Shown: positions 42,501 through 57,500 of the stretch, one piece after another
Numbering within the stretch: position 1 is the first letter of the stretch
Layout of the letters: each line of letters opens with the position of its first letter
Source: Cordylochernes scorpioides
Taxonomy: Eukaryota > Arthropoda > Arachnida > Pseudoscorpiones > Chernetidae
Length of the DNA stretch: 64,000 nt
Reading direction: 5' to 3'
NCBI GenBank assembly: GCA_030710605.1
Contig: CP092863.1
Span: forward strand, 108,416,405-108,480,404
Position numbers and translations under genes: made by a program
Notes under the pieces: generated by a model
The model's input: the letters and a program-made list of their open reading frames with translations, nothing else
What the model was told of the DNA's origin: nothing
Databases searched by the model: none

Positions 42501-45500
42501 AATGATAATTGTGACTATGATGTCACTGATAAGTGGTACTATGGAGCGACTGATAATTGGGACTCTGAAGTCATTGATAATTGGTACTATGGAGTCATTG
42601 ATGATTGGTACTATGATGTCACTGATAAGTGGTACTATGGAGTCACTGATAATTGGGACTATGGAGCCACTGATAATTGGGACTATGGAAGTTACTGATA
42701 ATTAGTATATGGAGCCACTGATAATTGGGACTATAGGTCCACCCATATAAATTTAAATGAGATAATTGACAGTATATTTGCAAAATAAAAGACAAATATA
42801 ACCATACCAAACCAACCATTAAAAAAAAGGAACCTAGGAAACTAACTGAACTAAAAAAGGAAAACAAATAGTACAGGAGCTAACTTACACTCTGCCGTTG
42901 TTTAGATTGTTTGTGAGCCAAATATTTCTCTACTAACGGACCAATCTCAACTAGAGGAATCTTGCTGGATCCTGGCGGTTGGATGAGGGTTAACTGAACA
43001 GCTCAACGACTCGTTAAAATCTAACTCTTTATTAGCTAATAATTTTACATTTCCATGGAGAGGGGGAAGAATATAGATAAATAGGGTTATAGAATACCAG
43101 ATCACCAGGTAATAATAACACCAATAACAGTGGAACAACCTCATTAGAGCAGAAACTTAAGGTACAATTTGGATTGGAGTTCTCTTGATGGATGTAAAAT
43201 CTAATTTGGAATGAGGACCTGTTGTTGTTGTTTCTTATCCCCTTGTGCAAAGATTACAAGAATCCCATGAGTTCATGATCTCATAGAATGGGGTATAGGG
43301 GTGCAGCTTTTGTTGATCATGGTACCATGATCCAAGTACCTTATGGTGAAAGTCTGACTTTTCCTGTAATTTGAGCCCGTTCCTAACATGGAAGCCTTTG
43401 CTGTCATGATTTCATAAAATGGGGTATAGGGGTGCAACTTTCGTTGATCATGGCATCATGATCCAAGTACACTATGGTCAAAGTCTGACTTTGCCTGTAG
43501 TTTGAGGCTGTTCCTAACATGGAAGCCTTTGATGCCGACTCTAACATGAGTACAGACACAGCTTCTCCGTATCCCTGGAGTGGGACCATTGCTGAGGTCT
43601 ATCAACCGGGTCAGAGGAACTAAAAAATGAGGACCTTCTTGTCATGTGCCATCTGCAATATGGAGGCTGACCCAGTACATCTTCTTTGGATAAGGATTTA
43701 TACCATAATCCTCATCAAATCTTAAAATTAACCAATATATACAGTCTCCATGACATCCTATAATTTTATACATGGAATGAAAAGACACAATTTGGATTGT
43801 AGAACGACATTTGAAAATTAACCTGCTTGTGTTTCTTTTGAACAAAAAATCGAAATCTATTTTAAGGAGAAATAACAATTATTTCTAACCTTAGGGATGA
43901 AGTATGAAAGGATGAATTGTAAAGAGTAATGATGAACGGAAAAATAAGTGTCCATGGATGGTAATTTTCCGTTTATCATTACTCTTCACAATTCATCCTA
44001 TCATACCTCATTCCTAAGGTTAGAAATAATCGTTATTTCTCCATAAAATAAATTTTGATTTTTCGTTCAAAAGAAACATTTAAGGTATAATTGTCAAATT
44101 TCATTCTACAATTATAAGCGCATTATATTGTATTATAAAATTCTTATTTAAATTTGGTTTTATTATAACCTGGTGTTATCACAGAAAAAGAAATTGAGGA
44201 TACTAACTTTGAAACAATTTTTAGGGGTTGGCTGAGTGATTCAATTCAATATTTAGGGCCTAAAATGAGTAGCAACTAGATTTAAAAAAACTGAAAATGT
44301 AACTGTACCTTAATTCGAAACTATTATAAACGTGTATGATTCTTTTTTAAAAATAAACAATTTCTACTATCCTTACTGCAATGGAAAAATTAATGGGAGG
44401 GCCTGGCTCATCAGTGGTGAACCCTCTTAGCGGTTTCGCCAGTTTAATCTACCATACTGCTGTTATATTGCATTTTTGGAACTTCCTTTATAGTGATACT
44501 GATGCTAGACTCTTGGAATGGGTATTTTAGATCAACTATGGACATAAGCTTTGAGGACAACAGAATTACATACATTTATAAATATATAAAATGCTTCGAG
44601 CAATCGCTCTTCCGCAAAAATGCAATATAGCAGCGGTATGGTAGATTAAACTGGCAAAACTGCTAGGAGGGTTCACCACTGATGAGCCAGGCCCTCCTAT
44701 TAAATTTTTCCATTGCAGTAAGGACAGTAGAAATTGCTTTATTTTTTAAAAAAGAATCATACGCGTCTATAATAGTTTCGAATTTTGGTAACAGATGGCG
44801 CGCTAATGCATCATAATATAACTGTACTTTAGTTTAAAATGGTCTTAAAACACACATTTTTTTTTTAAACTTATCTTTAGGGAGAGATGTCCCTCTTACT
44901 GGAGGGTTGCCCCAAATAGTATTTCATTATCACAGGATTTTGATAAATTACAACCATAAGATGCTGCTTGCACTGTATCAAATCCTCCAAAAAAGACCTC
45001 TGGGAAAACCCCAAGACTATAATAGAAAAGCTGAGACAATGGAACCTAATGGAGATTGTTTAAACAACTTGAGGAATAAACAACAACAACATAAGATGCT
45101 GCAACTCTATTTATTTGATTAAAGGACACTTTAGGGCAAGCCCTTCTTCAGCTAACTATAAAACGTCTTATGATTTTTTGTAAGAAATTGTAGAGAGAGA
45201 GAGGTGTCCTCTCTAGAGTGAGTGTTCTCTCATGGTAGTTGTTCTACTGTACTTTGTCAATGCACTAGGCCTAAGGTAGAGTTAACCCTCAAAAGCTTGC
45301 TGCAGATTAATAAAGAAATGTATGGCAATTATAGATCTATATATAACATCTCTTTTCTTATAGATGGAAAATTTGCCGGGAGAAAATTGATCCATAGAAG
45401 CATAGGGCGCCTCTCTCGTCAAAATAAACGTCAACACCTGACGCCATCTATTGATCGTTGCCGCAAATTAGGGCCATTAGCCCGAAACCATGGTTTCTAG

Positions 45501-48500
45501 GTGGACGCTTCTCAGTTTGCCAAAGCTGGTGTTGTGGCTTTGTCAACGACCTGAGGTCGCTAGTTTGCGACGACAGTCAATAGATGGCGTCAGGTTTGAC
45601 ATTTATTTTGACAGGAGAGGCGTCCTATGCTTCTATGGATCCCTCTTGTTGTTGCTTCTTATCCCCTTCTGTAAAGATTACACAAATTCCATGATCCTTT
45701 TTCTTAGATTCAATTAGAAGGAAGTATTGACCTTAAGAAATAAAATGGATGAAAAATATTGGATGTTGAAGATGGCCATAGAAGAGAGAATAAACAACAT
45801 GAAAACACATCAAGAGGGGTGAAACTAAGGTAGAGTACATAGATCTGATAGTACTCCATGTTGGGAGCAGCTGCACATGGCGTCTATTCCTCAGTCAGAG
45901 GCGGCCATTTCTTTTAGAGCTAAGTCGGGGCCTGCCACTGAGTAGTGCTCCCAGTCTTAATGACAAAGGCAGACGCATTCTACTTCACCCAGTCATGATG
46001 GTTGTCAAGTCTCAAGCTCTACAAGCTTGATACCCTAATATGATCGAGTGGAGATAAGAAAGAAGAAGATTAAGCTTGTAAGGTTGACAACCATCATGAT
46101 TGGGTGAAGTAGAATGTGTCTGCCTTTGTCATTAAGACTGGGAGCACTACTCAGTAGCAGGTCGACTTAGCTCCAAAAGAAATGGCCGCCTCTGACATGA
46201 GGAACAGACGCCATGTGCAGCCGCTCCTAACATGGAGTACAAACGCTGCTCATTCCGTTGTCAAACAGACACCATCAAGGGTCACAACTTGATATCCTAA
46301 TATGATTGAGTGGAGATAAGAAAGAAGAAGATCTGATAATGAAGGGACACACAAGGAAGTTCTACAATCATCAACTCATACAATTTAAGGCCATGGAAGA
46401 TGTTGTTAGGATAGAGGGAGTCAAGATGTGGAGGACTTACACTTTGCTTAGATTCTGAAGTTTTCTCTAATTTAGTGGAGGGTTGTGGAACTGGGTGTAA
46501 CTTTTGTGGGGCAAACTTTCTTGCTACTTTCTTGAGGGGCGGGTTCAGGGGTCTGGAGAATGGAATGGAGGAGGGGGGTTTAGAAACATTTCAAATAGAG
46601 ATACAACATGCTTCAACTAAAAAAAAAAAATGAAAATGTTGAAAAACAAAATTAAATCCACCAGAGAGGACTTACATCGATGAATGAAAATAATCCTAAC
46701 ATATAATATATTGTAACAAAGTATTTATTAATTTTATTATTTTTATTAACAGGAGTGGTCATTTTTATGGTTATATTTTGCTACTCTCTGTAAATTTCCA
46801 TCGTGGCTTATCTTTTGTTTACCATTCATGGTTTGTCCTTCCCTGAAATAAATTGTCGTCTCATCCGGAAGTTTTTTTTTTTTTGTCTTCCCTAATTTTC
46901 CACGTGGCAATATAATTTTGTAAATAGAACAATCCATAAATAAATCTTTAATTAAAAAAAGGCATATATTGGATCAAAATATCGTTTACTTTACCAATAT
47001 TTCAGTTGGCTGAATGCCAACCTTTTTCAAGGTGTTATAACATATTAATGTGTAAAGATAGAGGCTGCCTGGCTGGCATTCATATTTCTTGAAAATAAAG
47101 ATACTTCGGCCAGTAAATCTTTTTATTATCTTGACGTTTCGACAGAAAGCTTTTGTCCTGACGAGGATAAAAGCTTTTTGTCAAAACGTTGAGGTAATAA
47201 AAAGATTTACTGGCCGAAATATCTTTATTTTCAAGAAATATTAATGTGTGTCAACAACAAACTCAGCGCCAACTGAAATATTGGTAAAATAAATGATCTT
47301 TTGATCCACAATATATGCCATTTTAATTAAATAATATGTGATTTAAAATAAAACCTTTCTTACATTGTGTTTGGGTGGCGGGGAGGTTTTCTTCTCCTTC
47401 TCTGTGGTGTTAAACATCCTCTGGCACATCTTTTTCTCTGAGATTTCATTCTTCTTCTTTTTGATCAGTAGGGCCATGAGGGCGTCACGGCAAGCCTGAC
47501 ACACAACCGGGGTTTAACAAACCATTTATGTTGTTTTTTCTTATCCCCTTGTGTATAGATTACACGAATTCCATGAGTTCATGGAATGGGGTATAGGGGT
47601 GCAGCTTTTGTTGATCATGGCACCATGATCCAGGCACACTTTGTGAAAGTCTGACTTGCCTGTAGTTTGAGGCCATTCCTAACATGGAAGCCTTTGCCGC
47701 CGACTCTAAAATGACTACAGACACAGTATTCCTGGAGTGGGACCCTTGCTGAGGTCTATCAACTGGGTCAGTTGAACTCGGGATTTTTAAAGACAAACCA
47801 CTTATAGGACATGGAGGAGGATTCAAGTTCAGATTGTTGTTGCTGTTTCTTATCCCCTTGTGTAAAGATTACCCTAATTCCATGAGTCCATGCTCCTCAA
47901 GCTGTTTTATGATAGGCAGCAGCCTCTCCCAAAGGTCCTGTTTAGTGCATCTAATGCTAAAGTTCAGTTTGTTGCTGTAATCTCTTCAAAATATATTTTG
48001 GCCTTTTTTAAATTTACACTTTTTTTACATAGAACAGTTATTTATTATATAAGTTATAATTTTATTATTTATCCAGAATTGGTCAAATACCCATTCTTGA
48101 GCAATCAAGAAAAGCTAACCACATATGTGTTTTGGATTGTTGGCCCTCATCAGTGTGGTGCAAGCTGTACCTCAACCAAAAAAAAAAAAAACTGGTCATT
48201 AGGTCATTCTGAAAATTATGAAATGGATAGTTAAAGCCAGAATTTCATAAGAAGACCAATCAATGTTTTACACATTGTTAAAATAATCAGAGAATAGGTA
48301 AGGTACAATTTGGATTATAGATTATAAACAGTTAACTATTTAAAACATGCTGTGGTAAAATTTCTCATTCAGTACTTTTGTCTGAAGATGGTACAAGGTA
48401 ATAAGACCAAATCCAAATAAATAAATAGTGTGTAAAGTTTGATTATAAAACACAAGGTAATAAAACCAAATCCAAATAAATAAATAAATAGTGTGTTTAT

Positions 48501-51500
48501 AATCATTCAGTACTTTTGTCTGAAGATGGTAACAACACATTTACCAAAACGTCACACACTATTTGGATTTGGTCTATTACCTTGTGTTTATAATCAGAGA
48601 ATAGTTTATATTCATTTTGACAGATGGTGCAAGCCATCAGCAACTCTAAGTTGAATGATCACGAGATGTCTTTTTCTTAAGTCATTAGATATGAGTTTTA
48701 AAATAATGTTGTGTGCGGGATGGGGTCGTTGGTGGAAAGTTGTCTAAACCATTGGTTTTCGATTGCTATGACCCAGAATTTAATCCTGCAATGGGCACTT
48801 TTTTTCTAATTAAAAAAAAAAAAAAATGCTCCAATGGCCCTTGATTCTTGCAAAAGACCAACCTCACCAGTGAGTGCAAGTAACCAAACAGGATTCTGGT
48901 GCATTTGTAAGTACAAAAGTAATCATGCATTTTACATGTGCAGACATGTGGTACACTTAAAATAAAATATTCGCCTACTTCTACCCACCATGATTATCAT
49001 GGCCTGTACCACACGTGTACTAGGGGGATAATAATAATAATGTTTATAATATGATGCACCAGCACGCCATCTGTTATCAAATTCGAAACTATTTTAAAAG
49101 CGCAAGTTTACGACCAAGTTTCGAATTTTAATAATAAAGTTACATAGAAAATTGGGGAAAAACAAAAACATTAGAATGTCTTTAAGGTAAACAAGTCCAC
49201 ATCCACAAATAGCTAAGTTGTTTGTGATGTTTTGGTAACAACACTCTATTGCCAAACTCAGACAAAAGTGCTCTTGAGAGAGAGAGAGAGAAATTTCAAG
49301 TACTTTTTGGTATGAAAACGGTAATAATGCTGTTACCAAAACATTCAAAGAATTTTATCAATGTGAATGTGGTTTTGTTACACACCTTGTTTCCAAACCT
49401 GCCTCATTAGGTTTGAAATTATTTTCTTTTTGATAAAAAAAAAAAACCTTAGCTACTTAAAACAACAATAAAAAAGGAGTTTTTATTAAATTTTATTAAA
49501 TTTGTTTTTATCCACTTTTAATTCTAAGAATAATATTCTGTGTTTATCAGAAAACTATCTTCTTCTTATCTGCTATCTTGTTTACACACTTGATAACAGT
49601 TAACTATTTAAAACATGCTGTGGTAAAATTTCTCATTCAGTACTTTTGTCTGAAGATGGTAACAACGCTGTTACCGAAACATCACACACTATTTATTTAT
49701 TTGGATTAGGTCTTATCACCTTGTTTTTTTAATAGAAAAGGAGATAATTGAGAAGAAAAAATACTTGTATAAATGACATACAGTATCCACCACTTACCTT
49801 GTTGGATTCCTTGGTGGTTTTAAGAAGGGCAATGGCCTCGTCTTCCTTTCCTAATTCTTCCAGTGCCTGGAAACACAGCTCTGCTTTATACATACTTGGA
49901 CCTCTCAATCTAATTTTGAAAACTATGTTTTCAGCCCATGATCTCTTCACAGGAGGTTCTACTGTACAATGACTGGACTGTGTCAACTTTAAAATAGGAG
50001 AAATGACCCTGGAGCAAATGTAGATCTAACAGGTTAGCCTAGTTTGTTAAAAAAAACTCATAAGTGAAATTGTACTGGGATACGGATGATAAATTAAGAA
50101 GAAAAAAAGCATCTCTTGATTGTGCAACTGAAAGTTGCTGATGGCTTGTGCCATCTATGAGCATCAACTAATCATTGATTTTTTAAACTTATTCAGAATA
50201 TTGGCCGAATATCCTTTTTTTTTGCTTATCCCTAGTACATGTGGTACAGGCTATGGTAATCATGGTGGGTAGAAGTAGGCAACTGGTTTTACTGTAAGTG
50301 CACCACATATCTACACATGTGAAAAGCAGTTCGACTTTGTATTTACAAATGTGCCAGAGCCCTGTTTGGTTACTTGCACTCACTGATGGGGTTGGACTTT
50401 TGAAAGAATCGGGGGCCATTGGAGCATTTTTTTTTTTTTAAATCAGAAAAAAAGTGTCCAATGCGGGAATTAAACCCGGGTCATAGCGGCCGAAAACCAA
50501 CAGTTTAGACCACCCTTCCACCGACCCCCTTGATTAATCAGAAAAGCCAACCAGGAAGAAGTTTCAGGATGTTGGCCCCTGTCAGCATGGTGCAGGCTGT
50601 ACTTCAATGACCAAACTAGGTGTACCTAGAGGTTACTGAATTCTCAAGGAATAAGCATTAAAGGTGATAAGTGCAGGAGAAGCAATACTATACCAAAAAT
50701 ATATAACAAAAGTGAAATTAACCAATTACTGCCAAACATAGAGTGCACTTTTACATATCTCCTGATAGTGAGCAGTAACAAGCTCACTAAAAAACCTGGG
50801 CCCAGCTGGCCCGGCTGATAGTACCCTGTTAGGGCTCCTAATCCAGGGATACAGGATGAGCAGCGTTTGTACTCCATGTTAGGAGCAGCTGTACATGGTG
50901 TCTGTTCCTCATGTCAGAAGCGGCCATTTATTTTGGAGCTAAGTCAGTCTGCCACTGAGTAGTGCTCCCAGTCTTAATGACAAAGGCAGACGTATTCTAC
51001 TTCACCCAGTGTGGAGATAAGAAAGAAGAAGAAGACATATCTACTAGAACCTTAGCCCATTGTGTATGCAACAGCTAAAGACAATATCCCTAAAATCTAA
51101 TACAGAATAACATCTGAACAACATCTAGTTGCAGAGCCAAAGTATCCTTTAGGGAGAGAATCCAAGAGTAAAAATTGTAATATTGACCATGGAAATTTTT
51201 TTATAGAGGAGTCCTCTCACAGGAATTCTCTACAGCAAGTCATCAATGCAGATTGAATTTCTTCCCCAGTGATTATTTTGTTTTCAATCGTTTTGACATA
51301 AATCTGTACTTTGCTAGTTCAAAAATACTCCCTTGTATCAATGATAAGGCACAATTTGGATTATAGATTATAAACACAAGGTAATAAGACCAAATCCAAA
51401 TAAATAGTGTGTGACATTTCGGTAACAGCGTTGAATGATATATTCAGTACTCTTGTCCTAAAATGGTAACAACGCTGTTACCGAAACGTCACACACTATT

Positions 51501-54500
51501 TATTTATTTGGTCTTATTACCTTGTGTTCCTTGTATCTATATTGAGTAAAAAAATATCAGTTCTCCAGGGAAAAGTATCTTTTCATTCTTGAGTTCACAA
51601 TTCAATAAAATACTTCCTTGTATCAATATGGAGACCTGATATTTTGACTCAACATTGATACAATGGATTATTTTTGAATTGTGAACTCAGCCATGAATTT
51701 ATCACAAATCAAATGAAAATGTTTCCATGGAGGCCTGATATTTTTACTCATAATTGTGGCTAGTGTTTACTATGTTCTTGTAGGGGTCGGTGGAAGGATG
51801 ATCTAAACCGTTGGTTTTTAACTGCTACGACTCGGGTTCGATTCCCGCATTGGGCACTTTTTTTCTGATAAAAAAAAAAAATGCTCCAATGGCCCTCGAT
51901 TCTTGCAAAAGTCCAACCCCACCAGCGAGTGCAAGTAACCAAATGGGGCTCTGGCACATTTGTAAGTGCAAAGTCAAAATGCTTTTCACATGTGTAGATA
52001 TGTGGTGCACTTACAGTAAAAGCAGTCGTCTTCTTCTACCCCCAATGTTTTTGGTGTTTAAACCAGATGTCTTCAACTTAATATTCATCATCAACTTCAA
52101 CAAAATAATGAAGGTTGTGAGAGTAATGGTGTTTTTTTAGCACTGAACAAGATATAGTACCTTGGCTTTCCTATAAATGGCCTTGACATTATTAGGATCC
52201 TTGTCCAGGACTTCCTCGAGGGACTGGAGACAGGGGTTCCACATTTGGAGCTGGCACACACAATACCACATGTTATAGCGAGATAGCTCTATGATACCTG
52301 ACTGTATCTTGGAGTCTTTCACAATCACATTCCAATGGAAAAAAAAAAAACTTTCATTTTAATTCTTTTTATTTTAAATAGCAGATAAGGCACAATATAC
52401 AGTTAAACCTTACTATAGCACCCTTCTAAATAGTGCCTCCCTCTCTATAGCGCCCGATTTTAAATACATAGTACAATGCTATATTTACATTAAAAGTGAC
52501 CTGTCTATAGCACCCCCTCTCTATAGCATCCTATTTTGGTGAGTCCCAAGAGGGGGCGCTATAGACAGGTTTAACTGTATTTGGATTATAGATTTTAACT
52601 ACAATAAGACCAAATCCAGTGTGATGTTTCAGTAACAGCATTGTTACTATCATCAGACAAAAGAATAAAAAGCTTTTTTCGGTATTTCAGCTTATTTCCA
52701 AGGTTGTGCCCAGATACACGTGCCCTGCTGAGTTTACCAATAATATTATTGGCTAGTTTAAGCTAGATTAATTATAAAACAATTCCAGAGGCGTAATATT
52801 CTTTTTAAAATAAAACAATTTCTACTGTCCTTACTGCAATGGAAAAATTAAAGGGAGGGCCTGGCTCATCAGTGGTGAACCCTCCCAGCGGTTTCGCCAG
52901 TTTAATCTACCATACCGCTGTTATATTGCATTTTGGAACTTCCTTTTATAGTTGACTGTTGTAAGACTCTTGGAATGGGTATTTTAGAAGAACTATGGAC
53001 ATAAGCTTTTAGGACAGCAGAATTAAATATAATTATAAATATATAATATGCTTCGAGCAATCGCTCTTCCGCAAATATCAAATTGTGTCTTTTATTTGAA
53101 CAATTATGTTACGATGCACTAGCGCGCCATCTGTTATCAAATTATAAAACTATTCCAGAGGCGTAATATTCTTTTTAAAATAAAACAATTTCTACTGTCC
53201 TTACTGCAATGGAAAAATTAAAGGGAGGGCCTGGCTCATTAGTGGTGAACCCTCTTTTTTTTTATTTTAAAAAGAATATTACGCCTCTGGAATAGTTTTA
53301 TAATTTGATAACAGATGGCGTGCTAGTGCATGGTAACATAATTGTTCAAATAAAAGACACAATTTGATATTTGCGGAAGAGCGATTGCTCGAAGCATATT
53401 ATATATTTATAATTATATTTAATTCTGCTGTCCTAAAAGCTTATGTCTATAGTTCTTCTAAAATACCCATTCCAAGAGTCTTACAACAGTCAACTATAAA
53501 AGGAAGTTCCAAAAATGCAATATAACAGCGGTATGGTAGATTAAACTGGCGAAACCGCTGGGAGGGGTTCACCACTGATGAGCCAGGCCCTCCCCTTTAA
53601 TTTTTCCATTGCAGTAAGGACAGTAGAAATTGTTTTATTTTAAAAAGAATATTACCCCTCTGGAATAGTTTTATAATTTGATAACAGATGGCGCGCTAGT
53701 GCATCGTAAAACATAGATTAAATTAGGTTAGTTTATTTTTAAAATACAGGAGAACCTCCCTTTAGTGGACATCCTGCTAGCAGACACTTTCTACAAAGGA
53801 CAGTTTTCATTTGCAAAATTACCATTTTTACAAATTAGCAACTCTCCAGTAAGAGGACACCTCTCCCTAAAGGACACCTTAGCTCTGCAATTAGGTGTTG
53901 TCCTTTACAGGGAGGTTCTAGTGTATCTTTTTATTTTCTCATGTACGCCAATCAGGTGTGCAGTTTTGAATCTGAGCACATCCTTGGGAATCTCCCGGTA
54001 ATTTTCAAATGTATATGGTGTGAGTACATAGGACAAGCAAATTTGATAGAAAAGTTCTTTAAACAAACAGCTGCCGTAGAAAAGAGGAGAAAAAAGACAA
54101 AGGAAGTTTGAAACAGTTTAACCACACAGAGAGAACTAGAAATACCACCTATGGTGATACTCCACAGAATAAATGCCATTTCTGGCTATATAAGGGAACA
54201 AGCAAATACAGTTGGTGAGAAGGGAGTGGGGCTTTGTGGATCAAACTGAAGAAACTGCAGATATTTTGATATTTTCAATGATATTTAAAACGAGGTATTC
54301 AAATTTTTTACAATATATGATTATGTTGTTATATATTTATATGTTATTTTTTGGAGGTTTGGTGGAAGGATGGTCTAAACCATTAGTTTTCGACCGCTAC
54401 GGCTCAGGTTCGATTCCCGCATTGGGCACTTTTTTTATTTTTAAAAAAATGCTACAATGGCCCCCGATTCTTGCAAAAGACCAACCCCACCAGCGAGTGC

Positions 54501-57500
54501 AAGTAACGAAACAGGGCTCTGGCACATTTTGTAAGTGCAAAAGTCGAACTGCTTTTCACATGTGTAGACATGTGGTGCACTTACAGTAAAAGCAGTCGCC
54601 TTCTACCCACCATGATTATCATGGCCTGTACCACGTGTACTAGGGATAAGCAAAAATATATATATATATATATGTTTGCTTTATTAAATTATTTTAATTA
54701 ACTCTTAACAACACAAACAAAAGAAATGACTAAGTGTAAACAATAAATATATATGTATATGTATTGGCTTTACTGGTGCTATACAATTTACATATAAAAG
54801 ATAAATTTTTTATACTACATATATATATATGAAAAAAAGGCATCTCTTTATCGTGCAACTGAAAGTTGCTGATGGCTTGCTGTTGGCCCTCATCAGCGTG
54901 GTGCAAGCTGTACCTCAACGACCAAAAAACTGGTCATTCAAGGCATCCTGAAAAATCATGATTTTTCATTTTCATCAATTTCATGAAAATCATGAAAAAT
55001 AGTTGATATTTATTCCGATAGATGGCGCAAGCCATCAGCAACTTTCAGTTGCACGATAAAGAGATGCCTTTTTTTCATAATTATGCACCTTATCCCAGTA
55101 CAATATCACATTTGTACTATTTTTTCATATATATATATATATATATACTAGACAAATGACCCGGGCAACGCCAGGGTTTACACGATTAAATGTATTATTC
55201 AAACACATAAAACATAGCAAATATAGCAAGAGCAGTTATTTTAAACGCTGAATTAGATCAGTTATATCAGTTAAAAAATGAAAATATATACCTGCCGGCG
55301 GCGCGCGCCCGTTGGCTGCCGGCAGGACGCCTGAGTGTTCTAGAGGGCGCTGCTCGTGAGCTAAGTAGAATAATTTGAATATATAGTTTTAATAAATGAT
55401 TTATATATATATTAAAATAGCCTATCGTCATCCCCGTTATTTTTTACCTATGTAGGAAATTTTGGTTTGAATTAGTGAACTACTGCAAATTTGTATACCG
55501 GACATACAAACCAACAAACAGACAAACATTCATTTATATATATACTAGACGAATGGCCCGGGCAACGCCCGGGTTTTACCCGAGTGCGTATATATTTTAA
55601 AAACGTTTTAATTCAAATACTATTCGTTACAATTATAAATTGGCGCCATGGATGTCACTCTTGTGAAACGTCCCGTTCCAAACTGTGTGTTTTTAAAATG
55701 TTTTAATTAAAATACTATTCGTTACAATTATAAATTGGCGCCGTGGATGTCTCTCTTGTGAAACGTCCCGCCCCAAACTGTGTGTGTCTTGAAAATATAA
55801 AAATAAAAATGTGAATTTTCATAAAGATTTCATCATGTCAATTTTTTTTTTTGCATTTCACCTACTAAATCGATAGAGATAATTACATTTGCAACATGAA
55901 CTTAGGTATATTGACTAAATAGAAAACTGCATAGTAATAAAGATCATTTTTTAAAGGCACCATATCGTTTTTTTTTCAATAAAATCGAAACAAAAATTAA
56001 CGATAAATAACGATAATTGCCTTAAAAAGAAATTGCCTTAAAAAAAAAAAGAAACATTCGCGGTGATTTTGTCTTGCATTCGTTTATACAATTATTATAT
56101 ACGAATGACCCGGGCAACGCCCGGGTTTTACCCGATTAAATGCTTTTATTCAAATACTATTCGTTACAATTATAAATTGGCGCCGTGGATGTCATTCTTG
56201 TATAATATATAAATGAGTTTTAAAAATTGTAAAAAAAAATGCATCGGCCGGGAATTGAACCCGAGCCGCCCGCGTGGCAGGCGAGCATTCTACCACTGAA
56301 CCACCGATGGTTATGAAAATTCCCATCCGTGAGCTTCAGACAAACAAACAGACAGAATAAGGCAAATATATAAGTAGATACGAATGACCCGGGCAACGCC
56401 CGGGTTTTACCCGATTAAATGCTTTTATTCAAATACTATTCGTTACAATTATAAATTGGCGCCGTGGATGTCATTCTTGTATAATATATAAATGAGTTTT
56501 AAAAATTGTAAAAAAAAAAAAATGCATCGGCCGGGAATCGAACCCGGGCCGCCCGCGTGGCAGGCGAGCATTCTACCACTGAACCACCGATGGTTATGAA
56601 AAATCCCATCCGTGAGCTTCAGACAGACAAACAGACAGAATAAGGCAAATATATAAGTAGATATAAGAAGATATATAATATAAATGAGTTTTAAAAATTC
56701 TAAAAAAAAAAAATGCATCGGCCGGGAATCGAACCCGGGCCGCCCGCGTGGCAGGCGAGCATTCTACCACTGAACCACCGATGCGTATAAAAAATGGCCA
56801 TATTTGGGTATTCATTCTATTCCGGATTACTCCGCGTAAAAAAAAAGTTCTTGAAATGAAGAATAGAAATAGCCAAAAATACTAATTCAAAATGTAGCCG
56901 AAAATTTTCCTTAGGTTTATAAAAAGTGACATGCAAAATTTGGTACCAATTGGTTCAGTAGTTTTTATTAACGATAGGGTTTATATTAACTTTCAAATTG
57001 ACATTAACACAAACCTTAGCCAAAGAAAAGTAACTTAGCAACCATTGCATCAAGAATAAAGAAGGAAAGACGAGAGTGAAGATATCTGGAAGGGAGGGAA
57101 AGCATAAGAGATAAGAAGACTTTTATCCGGCAGGTTATCAAGACACAACAAAGATTCTGCAAGTGCAAGATACAGTTGTACTTAAATCCATGTGTGCTCA
57201 CCTGTCACCTGGGGAAAAAGTTGTCTACAACCTGTGAAAAATCACTTTACCTATTTACATAATGTCCATACTATATGTAAATATACTATAGCCAGATATG
57301 CAAATATATAAGAATACCTGAGAATGCACTCTGGGATTAAAAAGCTAACATTTATACTTTGTGAAAAAATAGTACAAATGTGATATTGTACTGGGATAAG
57401 GTGCATAAATTATGAAAATATTTTGGCCAATTCTGGAATAATTAAAAATCAACGAGAATAGTTGATACAGTCGAACTTGGATAATTCGAACCCCAAGGGA

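Noticed and set aside
42310..42705. 131-codon open frame of repeated LIIGTMES
   Set aside because: It is the 24-bp minisatellite read in frame; the period is a multiple of three, so stops do not accumulate.
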